Origin: Arachis hypogaea
Lineage: Eukaryota; Streptophyta; Magnoliopsida; Fabales; Fabaceae
DNA: 64,000 bases
Assembly (NCBI RefSeq): GCF_003086295.3
Contig: NC_092047.1
Coordinates: 64,522,054-64,586,053 of the forward strand
Direction of reading: 5' to 3'
The translations under genes were made by a program, and so were the position numbers. The notes below the pieces were generated by a model that worked only from the letters and a program-made list of their open reading frames with translations, had not been told where the DNA came from and did not search any database. Within the stretch, counting starts at the first letter, position 1; each line of letters starts with the position of its first letter. Below, in pieces: positions 32,987-45,323 of this stretch.

Positions 32987-34177
32987 ATGGAGTTCAACTC
33001 ATCTTATGATCAAACAAATTTTATGGGATATTACCCACCATCACCAATCTCTAATGGTGGCTGGGAATATCACCAAGAAAATACAAAGTCTGAGCACTCC
33101 AATCCATGGAGATTTGTTTCAGAAACACAAGATGAGCAAGAGAATCATATGGGATATCTTCCTCCACCATAAAATGATGCAAGCTGCTATTCTAATGGTG
33201 GCTGGGAGGAGCAAAACCAGAAAACATTTGAGAGCCCATATTTCACTTATCAAGAGCCATCTTCACTTGAACGTGCCTTCAATTCACTTATTCAAAACTG
33301 TCCAACCTCACCTTCCAATTTTTCATCTGAAAATTCTTCATCACTTGACTATGCCTCAACACAAAAACCATCCCAAGACTCACAACCAACACAAACTTCC
33401 ACGAGCTAAAGATTCTCAATGTTTGAGTCCAGATTCAACAGACTTGTGGAGAAACAACAACAATTCTGGAGAGAACTAGAAATCATTTCTCAGGAGACGG
33501 ATGAGCAATTGGAGGACACAGAGAAACACTTAGAATTGCGAAGCAAGGAAAATGAAGACCAATTGATGGATGTGAAGGATAAAGTGGAAGAGCAAGATGA
33601 GGAGGCTACTGCATCAAGTGAACTTTCAATGAAGAATGAGGTGGTTGAAAATAAAACTGCACTTGAGGTGATAGAGGAACATGAAACCTCCCTCCCAAAG
33701 GAATTAATGGGAAATCATAAAGAAGAAATGGAGGAAGATACTCAAGAGAATTCACACTCAAGTGAAGTAGAGAAGTGCACAGAGGAAGAGCTTAGGGAAC
33801 CACCAATACAAGAGGCTCTTGATGAAAAGAAGACTCTAACAATCACACAACCACCAAGACTTGGATTCAAGGAAGTGAAGGCAATTAACAAAAGCACCAA
33901 AAAGAGGATTGTGACCAAGCTACCAAGGACAACATTCAAGAGGAGGTCAACCACAAGCAATCCAACCCCTGGACCAATAGCAAGCAAGCTCAAGCAAGCC
34001 ATGTACAAAAGAAAGCTTGCTGAGAGGAAACCAAGACAGGGGGCAATAGCTGAATCTTCTCCTTCCTTGAAGTCATTCCTCTTAAGTAACTGGAAGAAGA
34101 GGAAGAAAGTGAACAACATGTCAACTGTAGGTATAATTTCTCTTCTCTGCTTTGTTTTCGTTCTTTGTTTTGTTTAA
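32987..34177 (+). pseudogene. ORF-a-class protein of C with basic patch and hydrophobic C-terminus
   Basis: One frame of 397 codons (ATG 32987 to TAA 34175) with stops at 33170-33172 and 33407-33409. N-terminus: MEFNSSYDQTNFMGYYPP, then SNGGWEYHQEN and a second SNGGWEEQNQK repeat. Middle: FESRFNRLVEKQQQFWRELE and a Glu-rich coiled-coil-like stretch to about residue 270. C-terminus: basic (KKRIVTKLPRTTFKRRS, KRKLAERKPRQG), then KKRKK and a hydrophobic tail VGIISLLCFVFVLCFV. The plan parallels ORF-a of K and E, not gag. The hydrophobic tail could be a membrane anchor or simple read-through of T-rich DNA. Function unknown. Confidence 0.6.
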
Positions 34178-34800
34178 ATTCAATAAATTGGCATATGGTT
34201 ACATTCTAAGTTTGGTGTTGCCTTGCAACTAATTGTTTTCAATATATTTTGAATGATTGCATCAAATCAAAAAAATGAAAGTGACACACCAAGATTCTAA
34301 GTTTGGTGTGCCACTTATTTTCTATGCAATTCATTCAAGCAACACTACTTGTCTGCATAATCATAATGCCTCTGCAGTTTTATTTTTCTCTTTTGATTTG
34401 ACACTTTTTCATTCTACTTGCTTTAGTCATTTTTCTATTTTTAAATATTTTCCTCTAGTTTGCTTGTTAACTGTCGTTGTTAGTACATCACCAAGAGATC
34501 CTTATTCTGACAGATTCTTGGCTTGGTGATTGTACTTAACAAATAACAGTTTCATTTGCTTAGTTTTTAGTTAAATAAAATTGATATATGATTGCATTCT
34601 AAGTTTGGTGTTGCTATGCAACACAATTTGCTTCCAATCTTTACTGGATACTTGCATTGATTCCAAGTGAAAGTGTCACACTAAGTTTGGTGTGCCACTT
34701 ATCTTTTATGCAATGTATTGTGCACACCTTCTTATCTATGCAATCAAAATGTCTCTGTCTCTTGTGCCTTGATTATTATCTTTATATTTGCTTGCTTAGA
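34178..34800 (+). repeat. Diverged tandem duplication in the C 3' region
   Basis: 34190-34370 and 34575-34755 share the order 'ATTCTAAGTTTGGTGTTGC', about 80 unconserved bases, 'AAGTTTGGTGTGCCACTTAT', then TTTATGCAAT-type sequence and CTCTG. The copies are diverged, so the duplication is old relative to C's LTR age. Confidence 0.65.
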
Positions 34801-35903
34801 ACACATGTGCTACTAACATTTCATTGTATAAGACATTCATGATCCATCTTAGCCCCATAGCCATTGTTCTAATTGTTGCTTGAGGATGAGCAAGCATTCT
34901 GAGTTTGGCAAGGGAAAGGGAAGAATAAGAGGAAAATGACAACAATAACGAAGATGAACTACAAGGTTGTAGAGTTCCTTTTCTTCTCATTTGTTTCCAG
35001 CACTTAAATTGCATGATTGTCTTTATCTTTTTTGTATGCATGTGTGGTATGAATAAGCATAGCTTGAATATTGATTTGTAACATGTTGCCATGCCATTAT
35101 GACTACCAACTTGAGTTTTGTAAAGCTTAAAGCAGTAAAGTATCATGATCATAAACAAACAAGGCATTAAAGAAGATTTTAGCATGTGCATACAAGTATT
35201 GGAAAGCTAGTATGATTAATTGTTGCTCAATTGCATTGGATTTTATTTAATTGAAGTTTTCATCTAGTACTTTTTGTGAAATCTTTTGAAAACATGAAAA
35301 CCTTGAAGAAGCAATTGCAAATAAAGCAAAAAAAAAAAAGAAAAAGGGAAAGAATGAGAAAGCTGAAGGCTCTGAGTACCAATGGCAATTTATTTGTTAA
35401 GTACTTGTGGTGTTTATGTATCAAGCCAAATACTTGAAAACAAAACACTTAGAAGTCAAGGCTAGACTCAAGTGCAAAAGCACTCCCTCAAAGCTCAAGG
35501 TTTTGAGCATCAATGATTAGTGAGTCAAGAAAAGAAAGTAAAAATGAGCTTAATGAAGTCCTCTAATTAAATGCTTGTGGTGCTTATGTATCAAGTGGTA
35601 ATACTTGAAAACAAAGCATTTAGAGTCGTAGCTTTGTTATTAACTCACGGGGCAAAGCACCCAAAAGGAGAAGCTAATAAGAAAATCAAAAGCTTGTTTC
35701 AAGGAAGGAATATAAGAGAAAGATTTCATAAATTGAGCTAGATAGAAGCATCAATCATTTACATCTCTTTTGTGATTGTAGCATGCTTAGAAAACTAGCT
35801 TACCATGAAAATTGAGTTGCTATTCTTCTTACCTTGGATTATCAATCTTTAATGCATGATTCTTTTCTTGCTTGGGGACAAGCAAGGTTTAAGTTTGGTG
35901 TTG
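34178..35903 (+). other. 3' non-coding region of C
   Basis: Has AAGTTTGGTGT words at 34208, 34300, 34601, 34683 and 35891, and a stem-loop-like TTGCTTGAGGATGAGCAAGC at about 34880. There are A-rich tracts, two copies of a TGTGGTG(T/C)TTATGTATCAAG block (about 35407 and 35577), and the LTR-proximal stem-loop TTGCTTGGGGACAAGCAA (35868-35885). No gene is seen. Confidence 0.75.
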
Positions 35904-37855
35904 TGATGACATGTCATCATGTCATGTTTTTCTATGCTTTTTCATACAAGAAATTGATAATTAGTGCTTAAATATTGTATTCTTTTATGCTCAAATGGTA
36001 TATTTCCTTGATCTTTTAATTTTATAAATTTGGTAGGAAATAAGAAGAAAAAGAAGCACAAAATAAGCTAAAAAGGAGTAAAAAAGAGCTTTGGGGCACA
36101 CTTTGAAGTTGGAGCACACTTTGGAGCCTTAGGCCACGCTTTTAAAAGCGTGGCCCATGACCAAATCAAGGAAGTATGAACAATCAGCACACAAAGCTCA
36201 GTTCACTAAGTGAACTTAGCTTTGCCGTACAAGAAAAATGTGCTTGGAGGCAAGAAATTTCGCTAAGTTAAAATCTGGGCATTTACAGCATGACCATGCC
36301 TTCTTCAAAGGGCAATAACTTGAGCTACAGACGTCCAATTGATGTGCTTCCAGTTGCGTTGGAAAGCTGACTTTCAGAGCTTTCCAACGGTGTATCATAG
36401 TCCATATTTAGCACGAAATTGAGGCACAAGTGAAATGCATCTTTAAGGGCCAAAAATAAGCAAAAAAATCAGCCAATGCTTCCACCAAGGCTCGAAGGAG
36501 GGGACACAAGGAAAACAAGGAAAGCAAGAAAAGAGTGCTCAGTTCACTTTTCCAACTTAGCTTTTTCGGGCTCCTCCCCAAAGAAAATCAAAGTGCAACA
36601 TTTGAAAAAAGCCTCCACCAAAGTTCGAACCCAAGACCCCACACTCAAGCAAGGCGCTACACAAGGGGGGCTCAGTTGGTTTTCCCAACTGAGCACTACT
36701 TCCCCCATCTCCCCACATTTGGGCACGCCCAAAGGCACCAAGGAGCAAGCATGATGCGCAAATATTTGGCACACCAAGGGGCTGGGACGCACAAGTTGAC
36801 ACGGCAAGCAAGGCATTGGAGTGCTCATTTTGGTTTTCCAACTGAGCCGTCCCCTGGGAGGTGCACTTGGGCCAAAACTCAACCAAAATTCCATTTAAAT
36901 TCAATTCTTCACCAAATTGAATCAAGGCCAACCAAACCCATCTCTTTTCAAATTCAAAGCAAGCAAAGCCCACATCATCACTAAAAGGCACAAGAACAAG
37001 CTAGAATTAGGATTTTCATTTAATTTGTTTTTCATTTCAATTTCATTTTATTTCCATTTTGTAAAAAGCCTATATAAAGGCATCACTCTCATTTTTAAAA
37101 GGGGAGCTTGATTAGAAAGGAGGCTAGCTCCAATAGGGAGTTGTGCACTCTTTAGTTTTTATTTTGCTTTCTCTCTTAGTTTTCTTTTCTGTTTTGAAAT
37201 TTTGGATTGAGATTGGAAGGAATTCTATTTTCATTCTTCATCTACAACTTCTCTTGTTCTTCTTCTGCAATTTACTCTTCCATTTTTCATTTTGCAATTG
37301 TTCTTGTTGGATCAAGGAAGGATTTGAGATCTAGAATTGTTATTTAGTCTCTTCCACTCCTGAGATCTTGAACCACTTTTAAATTGCTGCAAATTAAGCG
37401 TTGCTTTTCTGTCTTTAAAATTCTTCAAGCAATTTCCCTTTTCTGTTTAGATCTGTTGCATGATTTTGCACCTTTTTACTTCTCTGTTTGATTGCTATTT
37501 ACACTTTCCTGTTAAATTTTAATTTCCAGCACCCACTCCCCTTTATATTTCATGCAATTTACATTCTTGTCATTTAAGGTTCTTCCAATTTACATTTCTT
37601 GCTCTTTAAGTTTCTGTCTAATTTACTTTGTGCACTTTAATTCCTCTTGTCATTTACTTTCTGTTGTTTCAACTGTCACTCAAATCACTCAATGTTAGCT
37701 TAACTAAACTAATCACCCACTAAAGTTGCTTGATCCATCAATCCCTGTGGGATCGACCTCACTCTAAGTGAGTTTTACTACGTGATACGACCCGGTACAC
37801 TTGTCGGTGAGTTTTTGGTGTTTTGGAAATTCATTTTTCCACAAAAATACCATCA
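35904..37855 (+). repeat. 3' LTR of C
   Basis: 1952 bp, same ends and blocks as the 5' LTR, with the palindrome at 36132-36155. Abutted on the left by AAGTTTGGTGTTG and on the right by the CATAT duplication (37856-37860). Confidence 0.95.
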
Positions 37856-37904
37856 CATATGACCCCAGAGTCCTCCTTGAGTATTCATTTCCTCTTAGGT
37901 CCAT
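37856..37904 (-). pseudogene. gag: gag of B, first codons, separated by C
   Basis: Minus strand ATG at 37904 gives MDLRGNEYSRRTLG, matching the F gag start at 63696. The frame continues across C at 30829. Confidence 0.85.
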
Positions 37905-38729
37905 GATGGGGAAGGGAAGATGAGGTAAAATAGAAAAAATATTTTTATTTATTTAACAATTTACTTATTTCGAAAACAAAATAAATTAAAATAAAATAAA
38001 TAAAAATGGGTGAAGATTTTCGAAAAAATGAGGAGAGAGAAAGTGGTTAGGAATTTTGAAAAGGATATGATGATTTTTGAAAAAGGTTTTAAATTTTGAA
38101 ATAAAAATCTGAATTTTTGAAATAGATTTCGAAAATTTGCTTTTAAAAAAAAAGAGAGAAAATATATTTTTGAATTTTAAGAGAAAAGAGAAAAACAGTA
38201 AGAAAGCACAAGATTTAAAAATTTTTAGATCTATTGCTCCTTGTTTTTGAAAATTTTGGAGGGAAAACACCAAGGAACACCAAACTTAAAAATTTTAAGA
38301 TCAAGACACAAGGAAAACTCAAGAACACTTTGAAGACTCACAAGAACACAAGAACATGAAGAAAGAACACCAAACTTAAAATTTTTAGAAAACCAAACTA
38401 AAATTTTCGAAAACCAAAGGGAAATCAACAAGAAAACACCAAACTTAAAGTTTGGCACAAAATTTAATAAAGAAATTATTATTTTTGAAAAAGATTTTTT
38501 TAAAAAGAGTATACCAAACTACCACGGACTTAGACCAACGCTCTAGCCAATTGGGCAGTAAATGTAACACTTGTTTTGAAGAGGTATAAAAAATATTTTT
38601 TTTTTGAAGGAGAAAATAAGGATTCTAAAATTTTAACCAAAAACAATAATAAGAGACTCTAAACCAAAAAGAAAAATTTTTCCTAATCTAAGCAACAAAA
38701 TAAACCGTCAGTTGTTCAAACACGAACAA
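37905..38729 (-). other. Leader of B between PBS and gag
   Basis: A/T-rich, low complexity on the minus strand (TTTTCGAAAAT, CTTTTTCAAAAA). It has AAGTTTGGTGT words at 38446-38436, 38377-38367 and 38287-38277, and no gene. The frames 37986-38458 are by-products. Confidence 0.65.
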
Positions 38730-38747
38730 TCCCCGGCAACGGCGCCA
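38730..38747 (-). promoter_or_regulatory. Primer binding site of B
   Basis: Minus strand TGGCGCCGTTGCCGGGGA, exact tRNA-Asp complement. Confidence 0.9.
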
Positions 38748-38756
38748 AAAACTTGG

Positions 38757-40103
38757 AGCACAAAATTGTTACTCTCTTACAATTTCGCACACATGACCAG
38801 CAAGTGCACTGGGTCGTCCAAGTAATACCTTACGTGAGTAAGGGTCGATCCCACGGAGATTGTTGGCTTGAAGCAAGCTATGGTTATCTTGTAATTCTCA
38901 GTCAGGAAAACAATAAAACAATTCACTTATCAAATTTGATTGCAAGGAATAACAGAGCATGAAATAAATACTTGTTATGCAGTAATGGAGAATGTGTTGG
39001 AGTTTTGGAGATGCTTTGTCTTCTGAATCTCTGCTTTTCTCTGTCTTCTTGTTCACGCACGCACGTCCTCCTATGGCAAGCTGTGTGTTGGTGGATCACC
39101 GTTGTCAATGGCTACCATCCATCCTTCCAGTGAAAAGGGTCTAGGGGCGCTGTCACCGCACGGCTAATCATCTGCAGGTTCTCAGTCGTACCGGAATAGG
39201 ATTTACTATCCTTTTGCATCTATCACTACGCCCAGCATTCGTGAGTTTGAAGTTTGTCACAGCCATTCAATCCCAGAATCCTACTCGGAATACCACAGAC
39301 AAGGTTTAGACTTTCCGGATTCTCATGAATGCTGCCATCAATCTAGCCTTAGATAGGTACACGCATGTTTGAATGGAAAACAGAGATACTTGCATTAATT
39401 CATCGAGAAACAGCAGAGCTCCTCACCCCCAACAATGGAGTTTAGAGACTCATGCCGTCTAAGAGTACAAAGTTCAGATCTAAAATGTCATGAGATACAA
39501 AGTAAGTCCCTAAAAGTTGTTTAAATACTAAACTAGTAACCTAGGTTTACAGAAAATGAGTAAACTATAACAGATAGTGCAGAAATCCACTTCTAGGGCC
39601 CACTTGGTGTGTGCTGGGGCTGAGACTAAAGCTTTCACGTGCCTGGGGCTGTTTTGGGCGTTCAACGCCAGCTTTGGATCCTTTTCTGGCGTTGAACTCC
39701 AACTTGCAACTTGTTTCAGGCGCTGGACGCTAGAATTGGGCAGTCCTTGAGCAAAGTATGAACTATTATATATTTCTGGAAAGCCCTGGATGTCTACTTT
39801 CCAACGCAATTGGAAGCACACTATTTGGAGTCCTGTAGCTCCAGAAAATTCATTTTGAGTGTAGAGAGGTCAGAATCTAACAGCATCAGCAGTCCTTTTT
39901 CAGCCTGAATCAGATTTTTGCTCAGCTCCCTCAATTTCAGCCAGAAAATACCTGAAATTACAGAAAAACACATAAACTCATAGTAAAGTCCAGAAATATG
40001 AATTTTGCCTAGAAACTAATGAAAATAAACTAAAAACCAACTAAAACATACTAAAATCTATATGAAATTAACCCCAAAAAGCGTATAAAATATCCGCTCA
40101 TCA
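38757..40103 (-). repeat. 5' LTR of B
   Basis: 1347 bp from TGATGAGCGGATATTTTATA (40103) to TTTTGTGCT (38757). It has the degenerate CTGGCGTT palindromes (39735-39655) and U5 block (38870-38800). The TATA position is changed to TATTTAAACA. Shorter than A, F and L copies because of internal deletions. Confidence 0.85.
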
Positions 40104-40430
40104 GTCATCCTTGTAAATCTCAGTCAGGCGGATTCAAATGGTTACGGGATTTTGATAATTAAAACAGAAAATAAGATAGAAGTACTTATGTAATTCATTG
40201 GTAGGATTTCAGATAAGTGTATGGAGATGCTTTGTTCCTTCTGAATCTCTGCTTTCCTATTGCTTTCATCCAATCATTCATACTCCTTTCTATGGCAAGC
40301 TGTATGTTGGGGATCACTGTTGTCAATGGCTACCGTCTGTCCTCTCAGTGAAAATGGTCCAAATGCACTGTCGCTACACGGCTAATCATCTGTCGGTTCT
40401 CACTCATGTTGGAATAGGATTGATAAACCA
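40104..40430 (-). repeat. Fragment M: scrap of a FIDEL-like LTR
   Basis: Matches the U5-proximal part of the A LTR (about 325-640): AATCTCAGTCAGGCGGAT, GTAATTCATTGGT, CACGGCTAATCATCTG. It is bounded by B on the left and E on the right, so both inserted into or beside an older LTR. Confidence 0.75.
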
Positions 40431-41897
40431 CTATTTTATAGTTTATCTTGTGCTCAATTGAGTGGATTTTATCAATATTTCATACACTTATTCGTATGAT
40501 TTGCATGTTTTACGTTTTCCTTCCTGATTCTGTGCTATGATTGAAAACATGCTTCTTTGGCCTTTAAATTGCTTATTATTAATCCTCTCTTATTACCATT
40601 AGATGCCTTGATATGTGTGTTAAGTGTTTTTAGAGATTACAGGGCAAGAATGGCTCAGAGGATGGAAAGAAAGCACGCAAAAGAGGGAGGAATACAAGAA
40701 GTTGAAGAAATTGCTAAGCTGTCCAGCCTGACCTCTTCGCACTCAAACGGTCATAACTTGAGCTACACAGGTCCAAATGAGATGGTTCTAGTGGCGTTGG
40801 AAAGCTAACATCCTTGGCTTCGCAACGATATATAATTTGTCATAGCTGCCCTGACGCCAGGTGACGCGAACGCGGACGCGTGACCTGGCAAAAATGCAAT
40901 CCACGCAAACGCGTGGACGACGCCTCCGCGTCACTTTGCCGCGACCTGAACGTAACAGAAATCGCTGGGGGCAATTTTTGGGTTGTTTTTGACCCAGTTT
41001 TTGGCCCAGAAAACTCAGATTAGAGGCTATAAAGTGGGGGAATGCATCCATTCATCAACAAGTCTTCGAATATTCACTTTTCATAATTTAGATATAGTTT
41101 TTAGAGAGAGAGGTTCTCTCCTCTCTCTTAGGTTTTAGGATTAGGATTCCTCTTAAAGGATTTAGGATTTCAACTCTTCATCAGGTTCAATATTTCTTTT
41201 ACTTTATATTTCTCTTTTACTTTCAAATACTTTAATGCTCTCATTTAATTACTTATGTTGCCAAATTGGCTTATGAACTCTTTATATTTTTGGATTAATT
41301 TCCTTTTATTAAATGCAATTGAGGTATTTCAAATTTATGATTCTTATTTAGCTTTTTTATATTCTTGGCTTTAATTGATTAACTGGAGGCTCTTGAGTTA
41401 TTAAACTTATCGTGATTGTTAATTAATTCCTCTAATTGACTGGAATTCCACTAACTCTAGTCTTTCCTTAGGAGTTGGCTAGGACTTGGGAATCTAACTA
41501 ATTAGTCCAATTGACTTTCCCTTGCTTTTGTAAAGGTTAACTAAGTGGGGTTAAACTCAATTCTCATAAGATTAACTAGGATAGGACTTCCGAATTTTCA
41601 TACCTTGCCAAGAGTTTTATTAGATATTAATTTATTAATTTCAGCAATTTATTTTCCATGTTCAAACCTTTCAAAACCCAAAAACATTGTTTTCCATAAC
41701 TAATAATAAGAATACCTCCCTGCAATTCCTTGAGAAGACGACCCAAGGTTTGAATACTTCGGTTTATAAATTTTATTGGGTTTGTTACTTGTGACAACCA
41801 AAACGTTTGTATGAAAGGACTTTTGTTGGTTTAGAAGCTATACCTGCAACGAGGATTTATCTGTGAATTTCTAGACCACGCACAAGTTCTCTCTTCA
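40431..41897 (+). repeat. 5' LTR of E
   Basis: 1467 bp, TGATAAACCA...TCTCTTCA. It contains a short GACGCG palindrome stretch (40857-40945) with two main units (ACGCGGACGCGTGAC, CCACGCAAACGCGTGG), a TATAAAG box at 41028-41034, and the same blocks as K. Confidence 0.85.
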
Positions 41898-41901
41898 AAA
41901 A

Positions 41902-41919
41902 TGGCGCCGTTGCCGGGAA
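41902..41919 (+). promoter_or_regulatory. Primer binding site of E
   Basis: TGGCGCCGTTGCCGGGAA, one mismatch to the tRNA-Asp complement. Confidence 0.85.
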
Positions 41920-42683
41920 ATTGCAAACATGTGCCTTATTATTGGTTATTGTAAATATTTGCTTTTTGCTTGTTCATTTATTTTTATTCTTTTTCATAAA
42001 TTAAGAGGTTATTGGTTTTTATTTAGTTATTAAAAATTTTTTCAAAAATTTGTTCTTGGTGTTCATCTTGATCTTCAAGTTGTTCTTCGTGTTCATCTTG
42101 ATCTTCAAGTTGTTCTTAGTTGTTTTCTTCGTTTTGATCTAAAAATTTTAAGTTGTCATTTTATTGTTTTTCTCTTTCCTCATTAAATTCAAAAATATCT
42201 TTTCTCTTTATTTTAATTGGATTTTCTAATTTTCCTTTTAAAAATTCAGATTTTTATTTTAAAATTTTTATCTTATCTTATCTTAGTTTTAAATTTCAAA
42301 ATTCAAATCTTTTTCAAAAATCATATCTTTTTCAAAATCCTATCTTATCTTATTTCAAAATCAAATTTCAAATTTCAATATTTAAATTCCAAAATTCAAA
42401 TTTCAAAATTCAAATTTAAAATTTAAAAAATCAAACCTTTTCAAAATTTAAATCTTTTTCAAAACTTTATCTTATATTGTTGACTTTTACAAAATTCAAA
42501 TTTCAAAATTTAAAATTCAAATTTCGAATTTCAAAATTTAAAATTAAAAAAATCAAAATTCAAAATTTTAAAATTCAAATTTCAAATTTCAAAATTTTAA
42601 ATTTTCAAATTCAAAATTTAAATTTCAATAACCTTTTAATTTAAAATTGTTTTTATTTTTGTTTTTAATTTTTATTTGTTACT
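41920..42683 (+). other. Leader of E with repeats
   Basis: A direct repeat (GTTCTTGGTGTTCATCTTGA / GTTCTTCGTGTTCATCTTGA, 42050-42118) is followed by about 400 bp of AAATTCAAATTTCAAAATTT-type low-complexity sequence (42230-42640). It is much longer than the K leader (about 100 bp) and resembles the L gag leader. No gene. Confidence 0.7.
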
Positions 42684-43798
42684 ATGAACTCTCACCCCTT
42701 TGGCTATGAGTCTAGTTACAATTATGCTACAGGAAGAGGAAATTACAATGAGAACAGGCATCAAGGTTGGAACAATCAAAGATGGGAGGAGCCACAAGGA
42801 TTTGATCAACCCTCTTGGCAATAACCCCCTCCAATGCACTATAACCAACAACCATTCTGTGATGCGTACCAAGATGATGACTATGGTGGACCCCCTTGTA
42901 GTTACCAACAAGTCCCGCCATATGCCTATGAACCCTCTCCTCAACATGACTTTGGACCACCATACTCACAAGCCCCTCCCACCATTCACCTCCATATGAC
43001 CCTAACCCCTATCTACCATACCAACCACCTTATGAGCCAAATGAACCATACACAGAACCACCTCCATTCTAACACAACTACTCTCATGAACCACCACCTC
43101 AATATACACCATCTCCTTATCATTATCAAGATGAACCACCTTCCTACCATGAACCCTTTCTCCCAACAAATGAACCCTCCTATCCACCCCAAACCTCCAT
43201 GGAGAAAGCACTTGCCGATCTAAACTCTACTATACAAGCTCTCATCGCCCAAATCGGACCACCAAATACCTTCAACAATCAACCCTCAAGCTCTAGTGCA
43301 CTTCCTTTTCAACCATAGAATGATCTCTCCATCCCATCACCACCATCTATGGAAGAGCACCAACATCCATCAATCCAAGAGCAACATGATCCCAATGATG
43401 CTATTGACATGGAACAAGAGAGAAGGGATCATCTTCGCGAATCCATACTTCATAAGGAGCTAGAGGAAGCCCTAAAGGTGAAGGTAGTAAAGACCCTTGA
43501 AGTCGAAGGAGTGGTTGAAGAATTAGTGAAGGAAGAGTCTGATTTTGTCTTAGAGCAAGAGGAGGCCCAAAATGTGGAGATAGGAGAGACCATTGAAGAT
43601 GAAGGAATAGTTGAAAGGAGTTGTCATGGAAAGAAAATCATCAAGGATGAGTACGATTTTATATTAAAACTACTGGACAAAGCAGTAATTATTGAAGAGG
43701 AAGACGTGGTTGAAGACCTGGGAGATGCTGAACCTCCATGGGAAAGTCAAGACATAGAGCCTCCTTCCAAGACGGTTGCATTTGATGTTGAGGAGTGG
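42684..43798 (+). pseudogene. ORF-a of E, frameshifted and truncated by F
   Basis: ATG 42684 gives MNSHPFGYESSYNY, matching K. A TAA occurs near 42822 and a frameshift near 42980. The Pro/Tyr/His-rich part (PPYEPNEPYTEPPP) continues in another frame, followed by ALADLNSTIQALIAQIG. The acidic part 43349-43798 contains AVIIEEEDVVEDLGDAEPPW, almost identical to K. F interrupts at DVEE. Function unknown. Confidence 0.65.
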
Positions 43799-45323
43799 TG
43801 CACGAATTGTAAATCACACTTTTCACAACTCGTACCACTAACCAGCAAGTGCACTGGGTCGTCCAAGTAATACCTTACGTGAGTAAGGGTCGAATCCCAC
43901 GGAGATTGTTGGCTTGAAGCAATCTATGGTTATCTTGTAATTCTTAGTCAGGATATCAATTATAATTATCAGTTTGGATTGCAAAAAATAAAAGAGCATG
44001 AATTAAATACTTGTTATGCAGTAATGGAGAATATGTTGGAGTTTCGGAGATGCTTTGTCTTCTGAATCTTCACTTTCCCCCTGTCTTCTTCTTCACGCAC
44101 GCAAGGTTCCTCCTATGGCAAGCTGTGTGTTGGTGGATCACCGTTGTCAATGGCTACCATCCGTCCTCTCTGTGAAAATGGTCCAGGTGTGCTGTCACCG
44201 CACGGCTAATCATCTGTCGGTTCTCACTCATGCTGGAATAGGATCCATTAATCCTTTTGCGTCTGTCACTACGCCCAACCCTTGTGAGTTTGAAGCTCGT
44301 CACAGTCATTCAATCCCTGAATCCTACTTGGAATACCACAGACAAGGTTTAGACTTTTCGGATTCTCAAGAATGCTGCCAATGGATTCTAGCTTATACCA
44401 CGAAGATTCTGATTAAGGAATCCAAGAGATACTCATTCAATCGAAGGTAGAATGGAGGTGGTTGTCAGTCACGCGTTCGTAGGTTGAGAATGGTGATGAA
44501 TGTCACGGATCATCACATCCATCATATTGAAGTGTGAATGAACATCTTAGATAGAAACAAGCGTGTTTGAATAGAAAACAAAAATAATTGTATTAATTCA
44601 TCGGCTCCTCACCCCCAATAATGGAGTTTAGAGACTCATGCCGTCAAAGAGTACAAATTTCAGATCTAAAAATGTCATGAGGTACAAAATAAATCTCTAA
44701 AAGTTGTTTAAATACTAAACTAGTAACCTAGGTTTACAGAAAATGAGTAAACTATGATAGATAGTGCAGAAATCCAATTCCGGGGCCCACTTGGTGTGTG
44801 CTGGGGCTGAGACTTGAGCTTTACACATGCCTAGGCGGTTTTAGGAGTTAAACGCCAGGTTGTAACCTGTTTCTAGCGTTTAACTCCAACTTGTAACCTA
44901 TTTCTGGCATTTAACGCCAGAATACAACATGGAACTGGCGTTGAACGCCAGTTTACGTCGTCTATCCTTGAGAAAAGTATGGACTATTTATATTGCTGGA
45001 AAGCTCTGGATGTCTACTTTCCAACGCAATTAAGAGCGCACCAATTGGAATCCTGTAGCTCCAAAAAATCCATTCTTAGTGCAGGGAGGTTGGAATCCAA
45101 CAGCATCAGCAGTCCTTTTTCAGCCTGAATCAGATTTTTGCTCAGCTCCCTCAATTTCAGCCAGAAATTACCTGAAATCATAGAAAAACACACAAACTCA
45201 TAATAAAGTCTAGAAATATGATTTTTATTTAAAAACTAATAAAAATATAATAAAAAGTGACTAAAACATATTAAAAACTACCTAAAAACAATGCCAAAAA
45301 GCGTATAAATTATCCGCTCATCA
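43799..45323 (-). repeat. 3' LTR of F
   Basis: 1525 bp, TGATGAGCGGATAATTTATA (45323) to TTCGTGCA (43799). FIDEL-like family, with CTGGCGTT palindromes (44955-44845), TATA position changed to TATTTAAAC, and U5 block (43915-43845). Confidence 0.9.

Larger units (their letters stand above)
30830..37855 (+). mobile_element. Element C: complete non-autonomous LTR retrotransposon
   Basis: TG...CA ends, two LTRs, PBS, one ORF of the ORF-a class, long 3' region and perfect 5-bp CATAT duplication in the gag of B. No gag-pol domain is present. By eye the LTRs differ at roughly 48 of about 1950 aligned positions (near 2.5 percent) plus a few small indels. At the commonly used plant rate of 1.3e-8 per site per year this gives about 1 million years. 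Confidence 0.95.
25438..40103 (-). mobile_element. Element B: near-complete Athila-type gag-pol element, split by C, 3' LTR missing
   Basis: Minus-strand order: 5' LTR (40103-38757), PBS (38747-38730), leader, gag start (37904-37861), [C], gag, palindromic spacer, PR, RT, RNase H, IN (to 25766), double-hairpin module, palindromes, then an abrupt join at about 25437 to type 1 gag. All coding domains except part of IN are in one frame with scattered stops. Its LTR family equals that of L, so B is of the type that could have mobilised L. Confidence 0.8.
40431..43798 (+). mobile_element. Element E: K-family element, 5' LTR plus part of ORF-a
   Basis: Starts TGATAAACCA at 40431 in M. It has a 5' LTR, PBS, long low-complexity leader and the first part of ORF-a, cut by the 3' LTR of F at 43799 inside the coding sequence. 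The remainder lies beyond the window. Confidence 0.8.
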
